Shown here piece after piece: positions 24,835-36,115 of a stretch of DNA of 64,000 nt. Under the pieces are notes generated by a model, which was not told the origin of the DNA, ran no database searches, and saw nothing but the letters and a program-made list of their open reading frames with translations. Within the stretch, counting starts at the first letter, position 1, and each line of letters opens with the position of its first letter. Origin of the DNA: Reticulitermes speratus (Eukaryota; Arthropoda; Insecta; Blattodea; Rhinotermitidae); NCBI GenBank assembly GCA_021186555.1, contig JAJKFL010000006.1:38933478-38997477 (forward strand), given 5' to 3'. The translations under genes and the position numbers were made by a program.

Positions 24835-25040
24835 GGCAGTAAGTCCATCTGTTCATCTGTCCGTTCTTCCTTCCGCATGTATCAGCTTGGCTCCTACTGG
24901 ACGGATTTCCGTGAAATTTGATATTGGGGACTTTCATGAAAATCTGTCGACAAATTCTAAACTTGGTTAAAATCGGGCAAAAATGTCTGGCACCTTAGAT
25001 GAAGACGTAAGTATATTTCATTGTTGCCGGCAACATTAAG
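24780..25040 (-). repeat. RepA copy with (GTCT)n tract
   Basis: Begins with a GTCT tetranucleotide run at about 24801-24834, then 'tactggacggatttccgtga', 'aatttgatattggggac', and ends near 'cattgttgccggcaacatt'. It matches the reverse of the end of the copies at 12206 and 39890. The tetranucleotide run seems to have grown from the repeat's own end. Confidence 0.65.
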
Positions 25041-25784
25041 CGCTCTCTTCGAGTAAAATGGTATCGGGCTATTAAGATAGCCAAGAAAATATAAACAGAA
25101 TGCAAACGTGCCACAATATTACGTTATCAGTACATTGCATATCTTGTATATTTATTTAGAACAGTTGGAAAACCCAGTTATAGATGACAGGATAATATTA
25201 AAATGTATGAGGTGGTAGGATTTTGACTGGATTCATGTTGCTCAGCATGGGGACCAACGTCTGGCGGCAGCGAACACAGTAATAAACCTTTGGGTTTCCT
25301 GAAATGCGGGTAAATTCTTAACCAACTGAGCAACTACTGACTTCTTAAGAAGGACTGTAATACATGGAGTTAGTTATGATGGCTCTCAGTAACTCAGACG
25401 AAGTCTTATGTAGAGCCGAATTGAAAGGATAGTTAGTTATGGCTCGAAAAGGGACTTTAAAAAAAGCGGTAACGTCCTAAGTTGATGTACCATCCCGACA
25501 TTTATCTAGGGAACTGAGGAAAACTACGAAACACGTCAACTAGGATAGCTGGTTTAGGGCCGAAATTTGAACCTGAGTCCTTCCAATTTCAAGGCAGGAG
25601 TTCAGCGCATCCGGACAGCTACATGTGGTTCAATAGTTCAGACTGCCACGACACTTAGTTACAGATATGCTAATCTTACATCGGTTACTCAAAGAGCAAA
25701 ATTATTTCAAGCTTACTCTTCGACGTTTCACTATCGTAATTGTAGCTAGCATGCTCCTAATGGGACAGCAAATTACAGCCGTTA

Positions 25785-26025
25785 CAGTATAAAGTAAAAC
25801 GAAGGAACGTTAACTGGATTGGCCACATCTTGCGTAGGAACTGCTTTCTAAAACACGTTATTGAAGGAAAAATTTAAGGAAGGTTAGAAGGAAGGATAAG
25901 ACGAGAAAGAAGACGTAAGCAGGTACTGGATAACCTTAAGGAAAAGAGAAGGTACTCGATTTTGAAAGAGTAAGCATTTGATCGCATTCTGTGGAGGACA
26001 AGGCAGACTAAGCAATGAATAAATA
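25785..26025 (+). pseudogene. LINE reverse transcriptase C-terminal relic
   Basis: A plus frame reads NWIGHILRR, then FLKHVIEGK, a stop, and RRERRRKQVLDNLKEKRRY. This is the familiar C-terminal tail of jockey/RTE-like non-LTR reverse transcriptases: 'GHxLR(R)..L...IEGK..G...R.R...QxLDxLK'. Stops interrupt it. No poly-A tail or target duplication is identified. Only the 3' end of the element is present, as usual for 5'-truncated LINE copies. Confidence 0.75.
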
Positions 26026-26384
26026 AAGAGGGAAGCAGTGGCATAACACAGTAGAAGAATGTAAATGTAGTGTTCTATATTTTTGTAATTTATTTAACGG
26101 AGCTGTCAGTACCTCGGACTACTCGAATAATAGGGATGGTAAGATACATCCTTCAGAAAAGCGCTGGGGGGGGGGGGGTATTAGAATTTTCGAAGCAGTT
26201 TAAGCTAGTAATTAAACCCAAACGATAAGTTGCTGTACTTTCAGTGTGCGACTGGTCGAACAGAGAGGACCTGTTGCTGTCAAGCGCAATCAGCACTTCA
26301 CGTACAATACAACAGTGTGCAAACACATAATTTATGAAGTGGGCTGTGCTGCGTATTGCCGTGTACATGGATTTTACAAACATC

Positions 26385-26880
26385 AATAGTTGACCAACAA
26401 ATGCACTTTTCATTTGGAAAAAATCCCCTAGATGTTACCTCCTACATGTTTCGGCTCACGTTCATTATCAAGGGTACAAATGGTAATGGCCCTGAGTGGG
26501 CCGGAACATGTAGGATGTAACATTTAGGGATTATATATATATATATATATTTTTTTTTTAGTCGTCCTCTTCTACCTACTCCGGTTTTCCCGTTTCAGTG
26601 TCGAGGTTTGTAATTTCTTTTGATCACACTGAGAGACACACCACAGTCGGTAGGACTCCTCTGGACGAGGGATCGGCTCGTCGCAGAGGCCTCTACCTGA
26701 CAACAACACACAACACTCACAAGAGACAAACATCCATGCCCCCGGTGGGATTCGAACCCACGATCCTAGCAAGCGAGCGGCCGAAGACCCACGCCTTAGA
26801 TCGCACGGCCACTGGGATCGGCTAGGGATTATATGCCAAACAAAATTTTATTTTTTGGTTAACTATTGATGTTTTTGTAA
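26385..26880. mobile_element. Inverted-repeat element interrupted by a SINE
   Basis: The left end 'aaccaaaaaa'-type sequence, seen as 'tagttgaccaacaaatgc' at 26389, is answered by 'tggttaactattgatgtt' at 26858. Inner arms are 'cctacatgtttcggctca' (26441) and 'gggccggaacatgtaggatg' (26500). The cores are eroded (CUUGAUAA on the minus strand, GGAA for GAAA on the plus strand). Without the SINE at 26537-26822 and one target copy, the element would be about 200 bp. Confidence 0.7.
26537..26822 (-). repeat. tRNA-derived SINE-4 with 12-bp target duplication
   Basis: On the minus strand the head at about 26822-26745 reads 'cagtggccgtgcgatctaag' (A box region) and 'gatcgtgggttcgaatccca' (a perfect B box, GGTTCGAATCC). 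A 180-bp tRNA-unrelated body follows, then a poly-A and TA tail at 26558-26537. The direct repeat 'tagggattatat' flanks it at 26525-26536 and 26823-26834. It is a textbook LINE-mobilised insertion, placed inside the inverted-repeat element. Confidence 0.92.
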
Positions 26881-28996
26881 GGTAACTCCTGTATCTTCAC
26901 ACCTTAGCTTTCGTTTCACCAAAGGAACAGAGGTACAACAAGCAACCCTACTTCTTCGTCATGTAAACAAGTTTAACACAAGAAACTTTAGGGGCAGACT
27001 GCCCAATTCAGCTCGGGTCATGGGTTTGTGTCCGCGACTTGCTACGTTTTATGTTACAGGCCTTGCGATGGTCTGCTTGCACGTCCAAGAAGTCCCATAA
27101 AATGGTCCCAGGACTCTCATAAAGTATCTAAGGACCGCTTTAGGATCGGTTTTGAACATAGACAGGAAAAGTTTTCTGATCCTTATGGGTTTAAGAAGGT
27201 ATAGGGCTCGTTACTTGCTAATCTAGCTTTGTAAGACATGTCATTCAGCATTTATCACCACCACACGGCACATTCTGCACTTGATCTAATTTATTAAATA
27301 GAAAGAATTTTGGGTAAAAGGCACTTTTAGGTGCGTGCTTCTATAAGCTTTCGCTCAGAAATGATTTCATTATTGTAGCTAAGCATACTGCATGAGTCTG
27401 AAGCTTAGGATAGATTCTTCCCTTGCAGTTCATGTTTCGTAGTTACTGTTGTGACGAACATTTCAACGGGAGAATCTCGTGACTACAAGAAACGTTCTTA
27501 CCTTGATTTGTGTAAAAGGCATATTGGTTTCAGTACGTTTGAGGTATCAGTCCAAAGTAGGAATAAACATATTTGGTGTTTCATTGTAAGTTTCCGTAAT
27601 ATTTTTGGTTCCCACAAAGAGGAACAAACAAAATAGAGGCCAGAAATTAACTTGGCCGCATGAAAAACATGTGGCAGTCACGGGCACCACTGCTTTCAGT
27701 ACCAGTGCCACGTGAAATTGAAGGTCAATTTGAAGCTTCATAGAGGTAAAACAGTCAGTGCAGCTCAGTAACACGCAGTGTAATGGCAAAATCACCAAAT
27801 TAATGGGAAGTGGGAGAAATTTGAACGTTTAGACGCAAGTAAGAAGATGCTGTGTTACCTGTCACTTAGCTGGCCTATCAGTCAACTGGAAAATATATTC
27901 TCGAGTACGCAACGCGAGAGCATTTTATATTCTTATCATTTCATGCCAACACAAATTTACGTAATTTATAGAGATGTCGGAAAGGGATGTCTGATAAAGG
28001 GGAAGTCGGAAGGGACTTGGCGGTTTAAAGTTGAAAATGTGTGATGTAATGTTGGTGTAGACTTGCGCATCAGAAGCTACACTGAGGACCAACAACACAA
28101 ACAATCAGACAACATACATGGACGGCAAAGTTATCCAGTCACAGAGGGACTGACATTCAAATAGTGAGACAGGTGACAGTCAAAGTGAGCACGGCATGGG
28201 GCCAGGAAACACCAACAACACATTGCATTCACACACGATTTGGAGTGGCCGAATCATTGCGATACGTTAATTATTTCCGCTTAACATGGTTCCAATGTTC
28301 GTACTCTATATAGTACGGATTCAGAGATTTCAATCAACAAGGCGGGAGGAGAAACAAAATTACTAGCATGCCATCTGGGAGAAATCTCTGAATTTTTTCA
28401 GGTTTGTAGCTGCCTTGAACTCACCTGTCCCCAGGACTGCACACACCCAAGCCAGCCTCAAAATTCACCAATAAACATATCACCGAAATTCAGTCTGTCT
28501 CACTTAACCCTTCATAGGACTTTGCTATTACAAACGTAATTTATGGCCTAAATACGAAATTATTATTTTAGACATTAGTATAGTTTAATAGAGGAATTAT
28601 GATTCGAAACAAGGATTGGAAAATAAAAGGGGCGGCCAGAAAGTCATTTTACAAGGCTTATTGGAAGTGATACTGACAATACGAAACCTTTTGACAAGAA
28701 GGGACTACTGTCACTGTGTAAACTGAGACACTCATACTGCGAAGTAGCACTCTCGGTCCAGACGGTTCCATGCCAAATCGCACAGAACATTTCCTTTCAT
28801 TTTTATTATTTAATTTTGTATACTTTTTTAGCATCTGGGGAAAATAGTTGTCATGAAGACTGAGCCCCCTAAATCGATTTTCTAAATATCAAGTGTCGAA
28901 TTGGTCAAATTAACCCCTCCCATGACCTTTTAAAAACACATTATCTTCCGAATTTCTGAGTTAGTGAGATAAAGGGAGCTTATTTTAAATGTATTA

Positions 28997-29801
28997 TTCC
29001 GCGCTATATAACAATATACAATACATTCTAATATTCCGCGCTATAAAACAATATACAATACATTCTAATATTACGCGCTATATAATACAACATACAATAC
29101 ATTCTAATATTCCGCACTGTGTAACAATATACAATACATTCTAATTTTCTGCGCTATATAATATAATACACAATACATTCTAATATTCCGCGTTATATAG
29201 CAGTATACAATACATTCTAATATTCCTCACTATGTAACAATATACAATACATTCTAATTTTCCGCGCTATATAATATAATATACAATACATTCTAATATT
29301 CCGACTATGTAACAATATACAATACAGTTTAATTTTCCGCGCTATATAATATAATATACAATACATTCTAATATTCCGCGCTATATAGCAGTATACAATA
29401 CATTCTAATATTCCGTGCTATATAACAGTATATAATACATTCTAATATTCCGCGCTATATAATAAAATATAAAATACATTCTAATATTCCGTGCTATATA
29501 ACAATATATAATACATTCTAATATCCTCACTAATAACACTAAACATCTAATATCCGTGCAATAACATATATAATACATTCTAATATTCCGTGCTATATAA
29601 CAATATATAATACATTCTAATATTCCGTGCTATATAACAATATATAATACATTCTAATATTCCTCACTAGATAACACTATATAATACATTCTAATATTCC
29701 GTGCTATACAACAATATATATATCATTCTAATATTCCGTGCTATATAACAATATATAATACATTCTAATATTCCGCGCTATATGACATTACACAATACGT
29801 T
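28997..29801. repeat. AT-rich minisatellite, about 21 units of 37-42 bp
   Basis: The unit is 'ttccgcgctatataacaata' followed by 'tacaatacattctaata'. About 21 copies run head to tail. Units fall into two lengths, 37 bp ('tataacaatata') and about 42 bp ('tataatataatata'). In the first half they partly alternate; in the second half 37-bp units with 'ccgtgc' dominate. One unit near 29525-29565 is broken by small deletions. No ORF. It lies about 3.6 kb from the exon-3 donor. Confidence 0.95.
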
Positions 29802-30221
29802 TAAGGTACTTCATATGTAAGTAGTGATAATAACGTTTACGTTTTTGATTTTGATTTCCATCCTCCTTCCCAAATTCGACATCATGGAAAAAATAATGGG
29901 GAAGTCTCCGTTTTCTAACACACAAAACGCCTTTAAAAATATTATGGACTGACGTGTATAACGTATCAGAAGAAAATGAAGTTGTACGCGCTGCGAGGTG
30001 TTATGCGAGCAGTTTTACGCAACGTTAATCAACATGTCCGGAATAGAATCGGTCGCATGATTATATTTGTATGATATGTCAAAGGTTGGAAAAGTGTAAA
30101 ACACTAAATAGCAGACAGAAGGCAATAGGCAATAGCTCATAGAGAAAGAATAAAGAAGAGTGAATGTACAATTAATAATTTCGCCCCCGTGTAAACAAGT
30201 TACCTACCCCCATTGAATCAG

Positions 30222-30272
30222 TTTTGCCTGAGGATGGGGACGGAGCTAGTCCCCGAAACGTTGTATTCAAAC
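30222..30272 (+). ncRNA. Hammerhead-like motif, isolated
   Basis: CUGAGGA (30228-30234), one U, stem II GGGGAC/GUCCCC with a 7-nt loop (30236-30254), GAAA (30255-30258), C-GUU-G, UA, then UUCAAAC. Stem II is a perfect six pairs and all core bases are intact. Stem I is weak (GUUUUG with CAAAC, first pair mismatched). No inverted partner is visible nearby, so this may be a fragment of a longer retroelement. Confidence 0.45.
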
Positions 30273-30539
30273 GAATTGACGCGGCTGTGCGCCCGAGAAG
30301 ACTATATTGAATCATGTCGCCGCGAAAGTTTTAAAACTTTTACCTCACAATTTACTTCTTTTTTCCAGATGAATGCGTAACAAAATCTCCGAAGCAAAAG
30401 AAAATACTTTTGTTTGAAGTTTCCTTTTCGATCCAGCAATCAACACATGTGCTGATACAGTTATGGTCATTAGGCTTACCGATTTGACGTGTGTTTCAAC
30501 GCCTTTTTGTGTCCTGCATTGATAAATATATTAGCTTCG

Positions 30540-31035
30540 TCATGTCTGTCTGTCTGTCTGTCTGCCTGCCCTGCCCGTCCTCTATCTTACCACATAGAAC
30601 AACTCGGCTCCCACTGGACGAATTTTCGTGAAATCTGATATTTGAGGATTTTTCCAAAATCTGTTGAGAAATTTTTAACTTTCCTTAAAATCTGACGAGA
30701 ATAAAGGGTACATTACATGAAGACGTATGGGTATTTACGAAAATATCTCGCTGAATTCGTGTTAAAATGAGAAATGTTTCAGACAAAAGTTGTAGATAAA
30801 ATCAAAACACAAATTTTATGTTCAATAACTTTTCCCGAAAATCGTGCCGTTTATAAGATAATGTGCACAAATATGGTAGAGCCAGACAGGCCACAGATGA
30901 CAATATAAGTGGGCGCATGCACTTTGCATGCTGGATAACTAAGACTACAAACACTCAGAATATGTAATACGAGTACTTATTGCTTTTCCATGGCAACAAT
31001 GGTTACGCGAACGCGCCTCAATTTACGTTATGCGT
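30540..31035 (-). repeat. RepA copy 2, reversed
   Basis: The reverse complement of the 12206-12720 block, from a GTCT run at 30544-30565 through 'gacaaaagttgtagataaaa' (30783) and 'tgcactttgcatgctgg' to 'ggttacgcgaacgcgcc' at 31001-31017. Roughly 80 percent alike by eye. Confidence 0.78.
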
Positions 31036-32159
31036 ACTGTCTTGTTCAATAAATATGTCGTAGGACACACACAACGCTTGTCCACGTCAAAAGGCCTGTA
31101 CAGGAACACGTATGATCTAGTAATACTATGATACTCTCTATCGTAATGCTTCTGTCCCTATAATGTGAGATATTCTGGCTCGTTCAAGTTATGAGTTTCA
31201 TATTCTGGTGACACATACACACACAGACGATGTGTGTACCGGCAGAACCGGCTAATCACAATGCACAGGTCTCAACCTCACATATTTAGAGAAATTTACT
31301 TTAATTTGTATCAGTGGACAATGAGAAATTTAAATCCAGTTTTCTTTGCTTATTCAACCACGGATGATCAAACAACGAAACACAAAGCCTTAACTCACAC
31401 ATACGTTCTCGCACGCAACGTTGGCCAGAACGACATGCTTTTATTGTTGGATCGAGAAGAAAACTTGAAATGAAATCATTTCTTGTGCTTCGGAAGTTTT
31501 CGTAGGAATTAATCTGGAATAAATACGTAAGCAGTGGTTTAATATTGTACTATTATTATATTTGTATTTGCTTTTCCTGCTGCTGACCTCCGTTCAGAGT
31601 AATTTTTATCTTCTATTTTGTATTTTCCACTTTTCTAATATCATATATCATAAAAACGCATTTATGTAACCGACGCTGCCAGTTGATGTGAAATTTTCCG
31701 GGCATATCTGTTGTGGCGTGGAACTCGTCACCCCACTCCCTTCTAAAACGCACTGTGTTGGGCAGAAAACGAAAGAATGCGTGTATTGTATTCCGTTGTG
31801 TCGAAATTAATAGCAAATTGCTTTCTTATGTGTGAAGTAACTTAAAAGTTTTGTATGTTGTAACGCGTGTAACATTACCTTTAAAACGAGCTCCCGTCCA
31901 GTGTTTTAGCTTAAACCTTTCCGGAGATATTATATTTCGCGACAGTTTCTTTCGCCAGATCCTCAGCCAGTAGCTACACAAAATAAAAGAGTACAAAGAA
32001 AAAATATTTTTTTTCATTTTTCACTTATTGTATATGTACGTTATTGCGATGTGACGTGAAACTGCTCGTCCAGAAAGTCCGCGGCCACTTCCTTCCACCC
32101 TATTGTATTATTACTGCTTTTAACTCTCTGGCCTGACAGATAGGCCTATAGTTTCACTT

Positions 32160-32950
32160 GTTAGTATTAGAACTTCTTAACTTTGAGATAGCAAAACCAA
32201 TGAAGTACACTTTTTAAAAATGTTTATTTAGGATCCGACACGTTTCGGATTAACCGCCATCCTCAGGGATCACACTAATAGCGCTGGAACATCTAAAGAC
32301 CTTTGCATATAAACATAAATAAAATGTACAATAGCAATATGATTACTGACAGTACAATCGATGAAGGATAATATAAACAATTATCTAAACCGATTAAGAC
32401 ATATTATCCTTTTGTATTTAATATTTTATATTACCCTTCATCGATTTAATTGTTTGAAATCATATTCATATTTTATTCTTTACTTATTTTTAATATTAAA
32501 CAATCTTCTAATTTTCCTGCACTACTAATGCGAGCCCTTGGTTGAGGCACTGGGCTACAAGCCGGAAGGTTGCGGGTTCGATTCCGGATGGTGTCATTGG
32601 AATTTTTCATTGACATAATCCTTCCGGCCGCACTATGGCTCTGGGGTCGACTCAGCCTCTAACAGAAATGAGTACCAGGAATATTTCCTGGGGCGTCAAG
32701 GCGGCCGGTGCGTTGGTCTGACAACCTTACTACCTTCATGTGCCGATTGTCTTGAAATCTGGGAGCCTCAACCTCCTCGAACCCTCAGGGCCTGTCCAGG
32801 CCTGTACAGGGATCGCTTTAACCTTTTTTTTTTTTACTAATGCGAGCCCTGAGGATAGACATTATGCTGAAACATGTCGGATCGTAAATAAAAGCCTACG
32901 AAAGTGTATATTCTTCATTTTACTATCTTATTACACTGGCATGTACGGTA
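32160..32950. mobile_element. Inverted-repeat element interrupted by a SINE
   Basis: Left arm 'ggatccgacacgtttcgg' (32231) and right arm 'ctgaaacatgtcggatcg' (32868) are inverted copies. Each has a hammerhead-like core, minus at 32231-32271 and plus at 32846-32890. The left core is CUGAGGA..GAAA-CGU-GUC with a perfect five-pair stem I (GAUCC/GGAUC), but its stem II is weak. The SINE at 32539-32834 lies inside. Confidence 0.72.
32539..32834 (+). repeat. tRNA-derived SINE-2 with 16-bp target duplication
   Basis: The head at 32539-32600 reads 'tggttgaggcactgggctac' (A box region) and 'ggttgcgggttcgattccgg' (B box GGTTCGATTCC). The body has 'aggaatatttcctggggcg' and 'ggcggccggtgcg', ending in a poly-T-rich tail at 32825-32834. 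The exact direct repeat 'tactaatgcgagccct' is at 32523-32538 and 32835-32850. The second copy of the family is at 16486-16757. Confidence 0.93.
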
Positions 32951-33410
32951 GCAATGTCTTATGAAACTTCTTAATTTCATTACGTTACTATTGAAATAAA
33001 CCCCGTTTTCGGCTCATGAAATGTTGTGTTGTCTACATTCAATATTCAGTACGCATGTCTTGCAGATATACTTTCTGATGGCCCCTCATATTTATCAGTG
33101 ACCAACACAGGCTGAGAAATTAATTATTATCGGGTTTAGTTGGTAGCACTGGAAAAGCAAACTGATCACTGTGGAGCTAGCAACACACATGCTGGTTAGA
33201 TAGCTTATGGCATATGAAGGGTTAAGATCTGTTCCTGTCTGAGGGAAGGACAGACAACAGAGCGAGTTGTGAACCGCCTGAGAACCAACATTGGAAAGCA
33301 AGAGTAAGTCCACAAAACACAACACACCAAGCGGTGTAATATATACAGTAACACACAGTTCGATCAGAATGGCTGTTAGTTATCGAAACCGATGACGTCA
33401 CCAGACTCAC

Positions 33411-33481
33411 CATTTTATAATCGTCTATTTTGCTGATTGATCGTAGATAGATGTTCACACTGACCGAAGTTGCTGTGCTCG
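33411..33481 (-). CDS. GluCl: GluCl exon 3, intact alternative form
   Basis: A 71-nt exon with a strong pyrimidine tract (tctgttgttttccatcag) before 33481 and donor gtgagt at 33410. It completes the split codon of exon 2 and reads STATSVSVNIYLRSI then SKIDDYKM, ending on ATG in phase 0 as exon 4 requires. The pattern V.VN(I/L)..RSI(S)KIDDY.M is that of insect GluCl exon 3, known for mutually exclusive variants. It is one codon longer than the 68-nt form at 42211. Its N-terminal half (STATSVS) is unlike the GPAVVR form, as expected for a variant exon. An AG three bases inside is out of phase, so I chose the outer acceptor. Confidence 0.88.
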
Positions 33482-35937
33482 CTGATGGAAAACAACAGAA
33501 AAGAATTATACATTAATTTTATTTTGAAATCAATGTCAATATAAACAGTTTATTTTGATCTGGAACTGCGTCAATCAGCAACACCACGCATGCGCGCGGC
33601 AGCAGCCACTCTAATACGACAGAAAATATGGATCTACCTGGTTTTATGCAATGTCCTCTTGGGTAGTGCTGGTCGGGGACGAGTCACACTACGTACCGTG
33701 ACAAAGTTGCTGGACAAAATATAACCAGGACCTGGTACAGGTACCACAAGTCATGCAGGCGTTACGCTGATGCCACCTTTACCCTTGGCACCCAAAGTAC
33801 AGGAGGTAACAGGTCACGGGCCTTATGCACTATCTCTCTGGCTGCAGAAGCCGAGGCCACTATTCGACACGATCCAGAGCCAGTTCTATCCACCCCCTTT
33901 CCTCACAGTCTAGTTTCCTCCAATCCGCCGTCTTACTAAGGACCTAACTCTCTGTTAGCAAGGAAGTTTCATCACCGCTAAACCAAAGACACCTCACCGG
34001 ACAAGAGATTATGCCAGTTGCATCAAAGTCCTATCTGCACAACTCAAAACCCAAAGGCATATCCTTCTATACAATTCTTTGTCTTACAAATGGTTTCATT
34101 ATAAGTGATTTCCTCATCTGAAATCTGAATATATGTTTTGTCTGTTATCCCAACTACATGTCTGGCCCGTCACAACTTCGTATATTTCACCACCCTAAGA
34201 GTCCTAGGTAAATATACACGAACATTTTCCTCCTTATGTAAAAAAGGACTATCCTAAATTGCTACTTAGTGCTTGTACATCCGTGTTAACTTTCAAATAG
34301 CTGTGCGGACTTTCATGGCGAGATTTGATTAGGCAAATGTGTACGTAACAGCGATGGGGACTGTAGTGGTTACCAGCCTGCCGTAATTTGTGAATTTGGT
34401 GTTGTTACAAGGAAAAAGGCAGCCGGGATGTGAATCTGACCTCTTACTTCTGTCCGGCGCTGACATCAGTAATGCGGGCAGATTTACATCTATGTTTCAA
34501 TGTGGGTTCATGGCTTGTGGTGCGCTGCGCAGGACCTACAATGTTGGTTGATCCATCTTGTCCATGCGTACCTTCAGTCTGGTGCCTCTTGCGCAAAACG
34601 GATGGACAGGACACCCCGAAGAAAATGCATCTAAAGGGAGCTAATTCAAAATGCAGTAACAGTGATCCACTAATGAAAATAATTGTAGAAAGGAGAAATA
34701 AAAGCGACGTGGCAACTAGAATAGTATCTGAAGCAACAAGAAGTGGATGTAATGCTGCATTGCCAAATCATTAAGAATTGTCCCTATTTGTGATAAAACC
34801 CGGGCCGGCACATATGAGGGGTTCAAGTGTGATATTCTGATTTAACTATTTTAAATTTTCTGTACAGAGGTAGAATTTACCTATAGTTAAATAAATTACA
34901 CGAACAAGGTGTTTGTACGAGTATTCATTTTAACATCCGTGGACTAGCAAGAACTACAAATTAGTAATTGAACGAAGCACTAAAATATTTCTATACATAA
35001 TTTAACCTAGTACAATTTCCCATTGTGTTAAATTTGCCAGTTCTCACCTCAAACTTTGGCACCTGCCCCATATTCGTCAATCGTATGCTAAGTAACTAGC
35101 GAATTATCCGTCAAAAATGACAGAAAATTAGTAATTTCTGCCTTTCTTTTATTCCTTTCGCACATCTATCTCCTTCCCTCCTCTCTCCCTTATGGCTTTC
35201 CTATCTCTTGCCCATCAAATCGCCATTCTCGACCCTTTCCTTCCTCCTTCTCCTTTACATTGATACAGTACCCTCACTTCCTTACTTTCCCCTTTGTACC
35301 TTTGTCTCCTTCCTCCCGTATTCCATTCCCACCCCTGTTACTTGTCCGTTCTATTGTCATTCCTCACCCCGTAACCTAGCAAAGAGAAGATCGCTGTATA
35401 TCCTAATAACGGTGTGTAGGGTTCTGTCCGAGCGCCATTATTTATACCATGGGTCTCCACCCCACGGCCCGCGGTCACATTTGTAAATTATGTACACACT
35501 ACAAATTACACAGCAATACAAATGCCTTTAGTTATAACGAATCCACGCGACCCATCCACATGACACGTCTTAGCTTTGTCGAGTTTCATTTTTCCGTTGC
35601 AATTCTGTCATCTTGAGTGGCAGTAGTTTTGTTTGTGAGTGGGGTTTCTGCTTACTTGAATGACTCTGTGCCCGTCAGCTCGTTCTGCAGTGTTATTTAG
35701 TTTTAGTTAATAATATCTGAAATTACTTAAGTGCTGAATATGGCTTCCGAGTCAAGTAAGAAAAGAAAACTTTCCGACGAATATAGGACATTTCAGGAGA
35801 GGTGGATGACCTATACTTTTGTACTGAAATGACGAAAAAGCCAATTTGTTTGATATGCGAAGAAGCGGTTTCAGTTCTTAAGGAGTTTAACATTACGACC
35901 CTGATCATATATCTACATTGAACAAATTCTACGGACA

Positions 35938-36115
35938 TGAAATCTGCGGTCTTCTGGGGCGTTAAGCGGCGTCGTGTGGTAATTGTTTACCGACGTTTCG
36001 GGACAACGTACGATACGTTGTTCCCGAAACGTCGGTAAACAATTACCACACGACGCCGCGTAATACCCCAGAAGACCGCAGATTTTATCAACATCGTGGC
36101 GGAAGCCTGAAATCA
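35938..36115. mobile_element. Near-perfect foldback inside hAT transposase
   Basis: 'ctgcggtcttctgggg' (about 35945) to 'cgggacaacgta' is mirrored by 'tacgttgttcccg' to 'ccccagaagaccgcag' (about 36080), giving arms of about 65 bp with a spacer of two or so bases. A further 38 bp ('gcggaagcctgaaatcaaa') follows, a sequence also found at 8290-8320. 'aaattctacgg' and 'aaattttacgg' flank the insertion like an imperfect target duplication, and the transposase frame (KFYG) is repeated by it. Confidence 0.8.

Larger units (their letters stand above)
18285..33410 (-). other. GluCl intron between exons 3 and 4
   Basis: A 15.1-kb intron. Named items are SINE-1 copies near 18700-18905, 19165-19420 and 23580-23800, simple repeats at 19736-20141 and 20295-20317, foldback relics near 22250-22440 and 24235-24465, RepA copies at 24780 and 30540, a LINE end at 25785-26025, a SINE-4 nested in an inverted-repeat element at 26385-26880, the minisatellite at 28997-29801, a hammerhead-like motif at 30222-30272, and a SINE-2 nested in an element at about 32160-32950. 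20450-21830, 22450-23570, 26900-28990 and 31100-32150 hold nothing I can name. Confidence 0.7.

Noticed and set aside
28997-29801. CRISPR-like array of regular repeats
   Set aside because: The units are contiguous with no unique spacers, and the context is a eukaryotic intron. It is a minisatellite.
34430-34774. 114-codon plus-strand open frame
   Set aside because: No domain, no splice context and low-complexity composition.
36000-36060. Hammerhead ribozyme in the foldback within the hAT
   Set aside because: GAAAC is present but no CUGANGA occurs on either arm; only the 'cgtttcggga' similarity remains.
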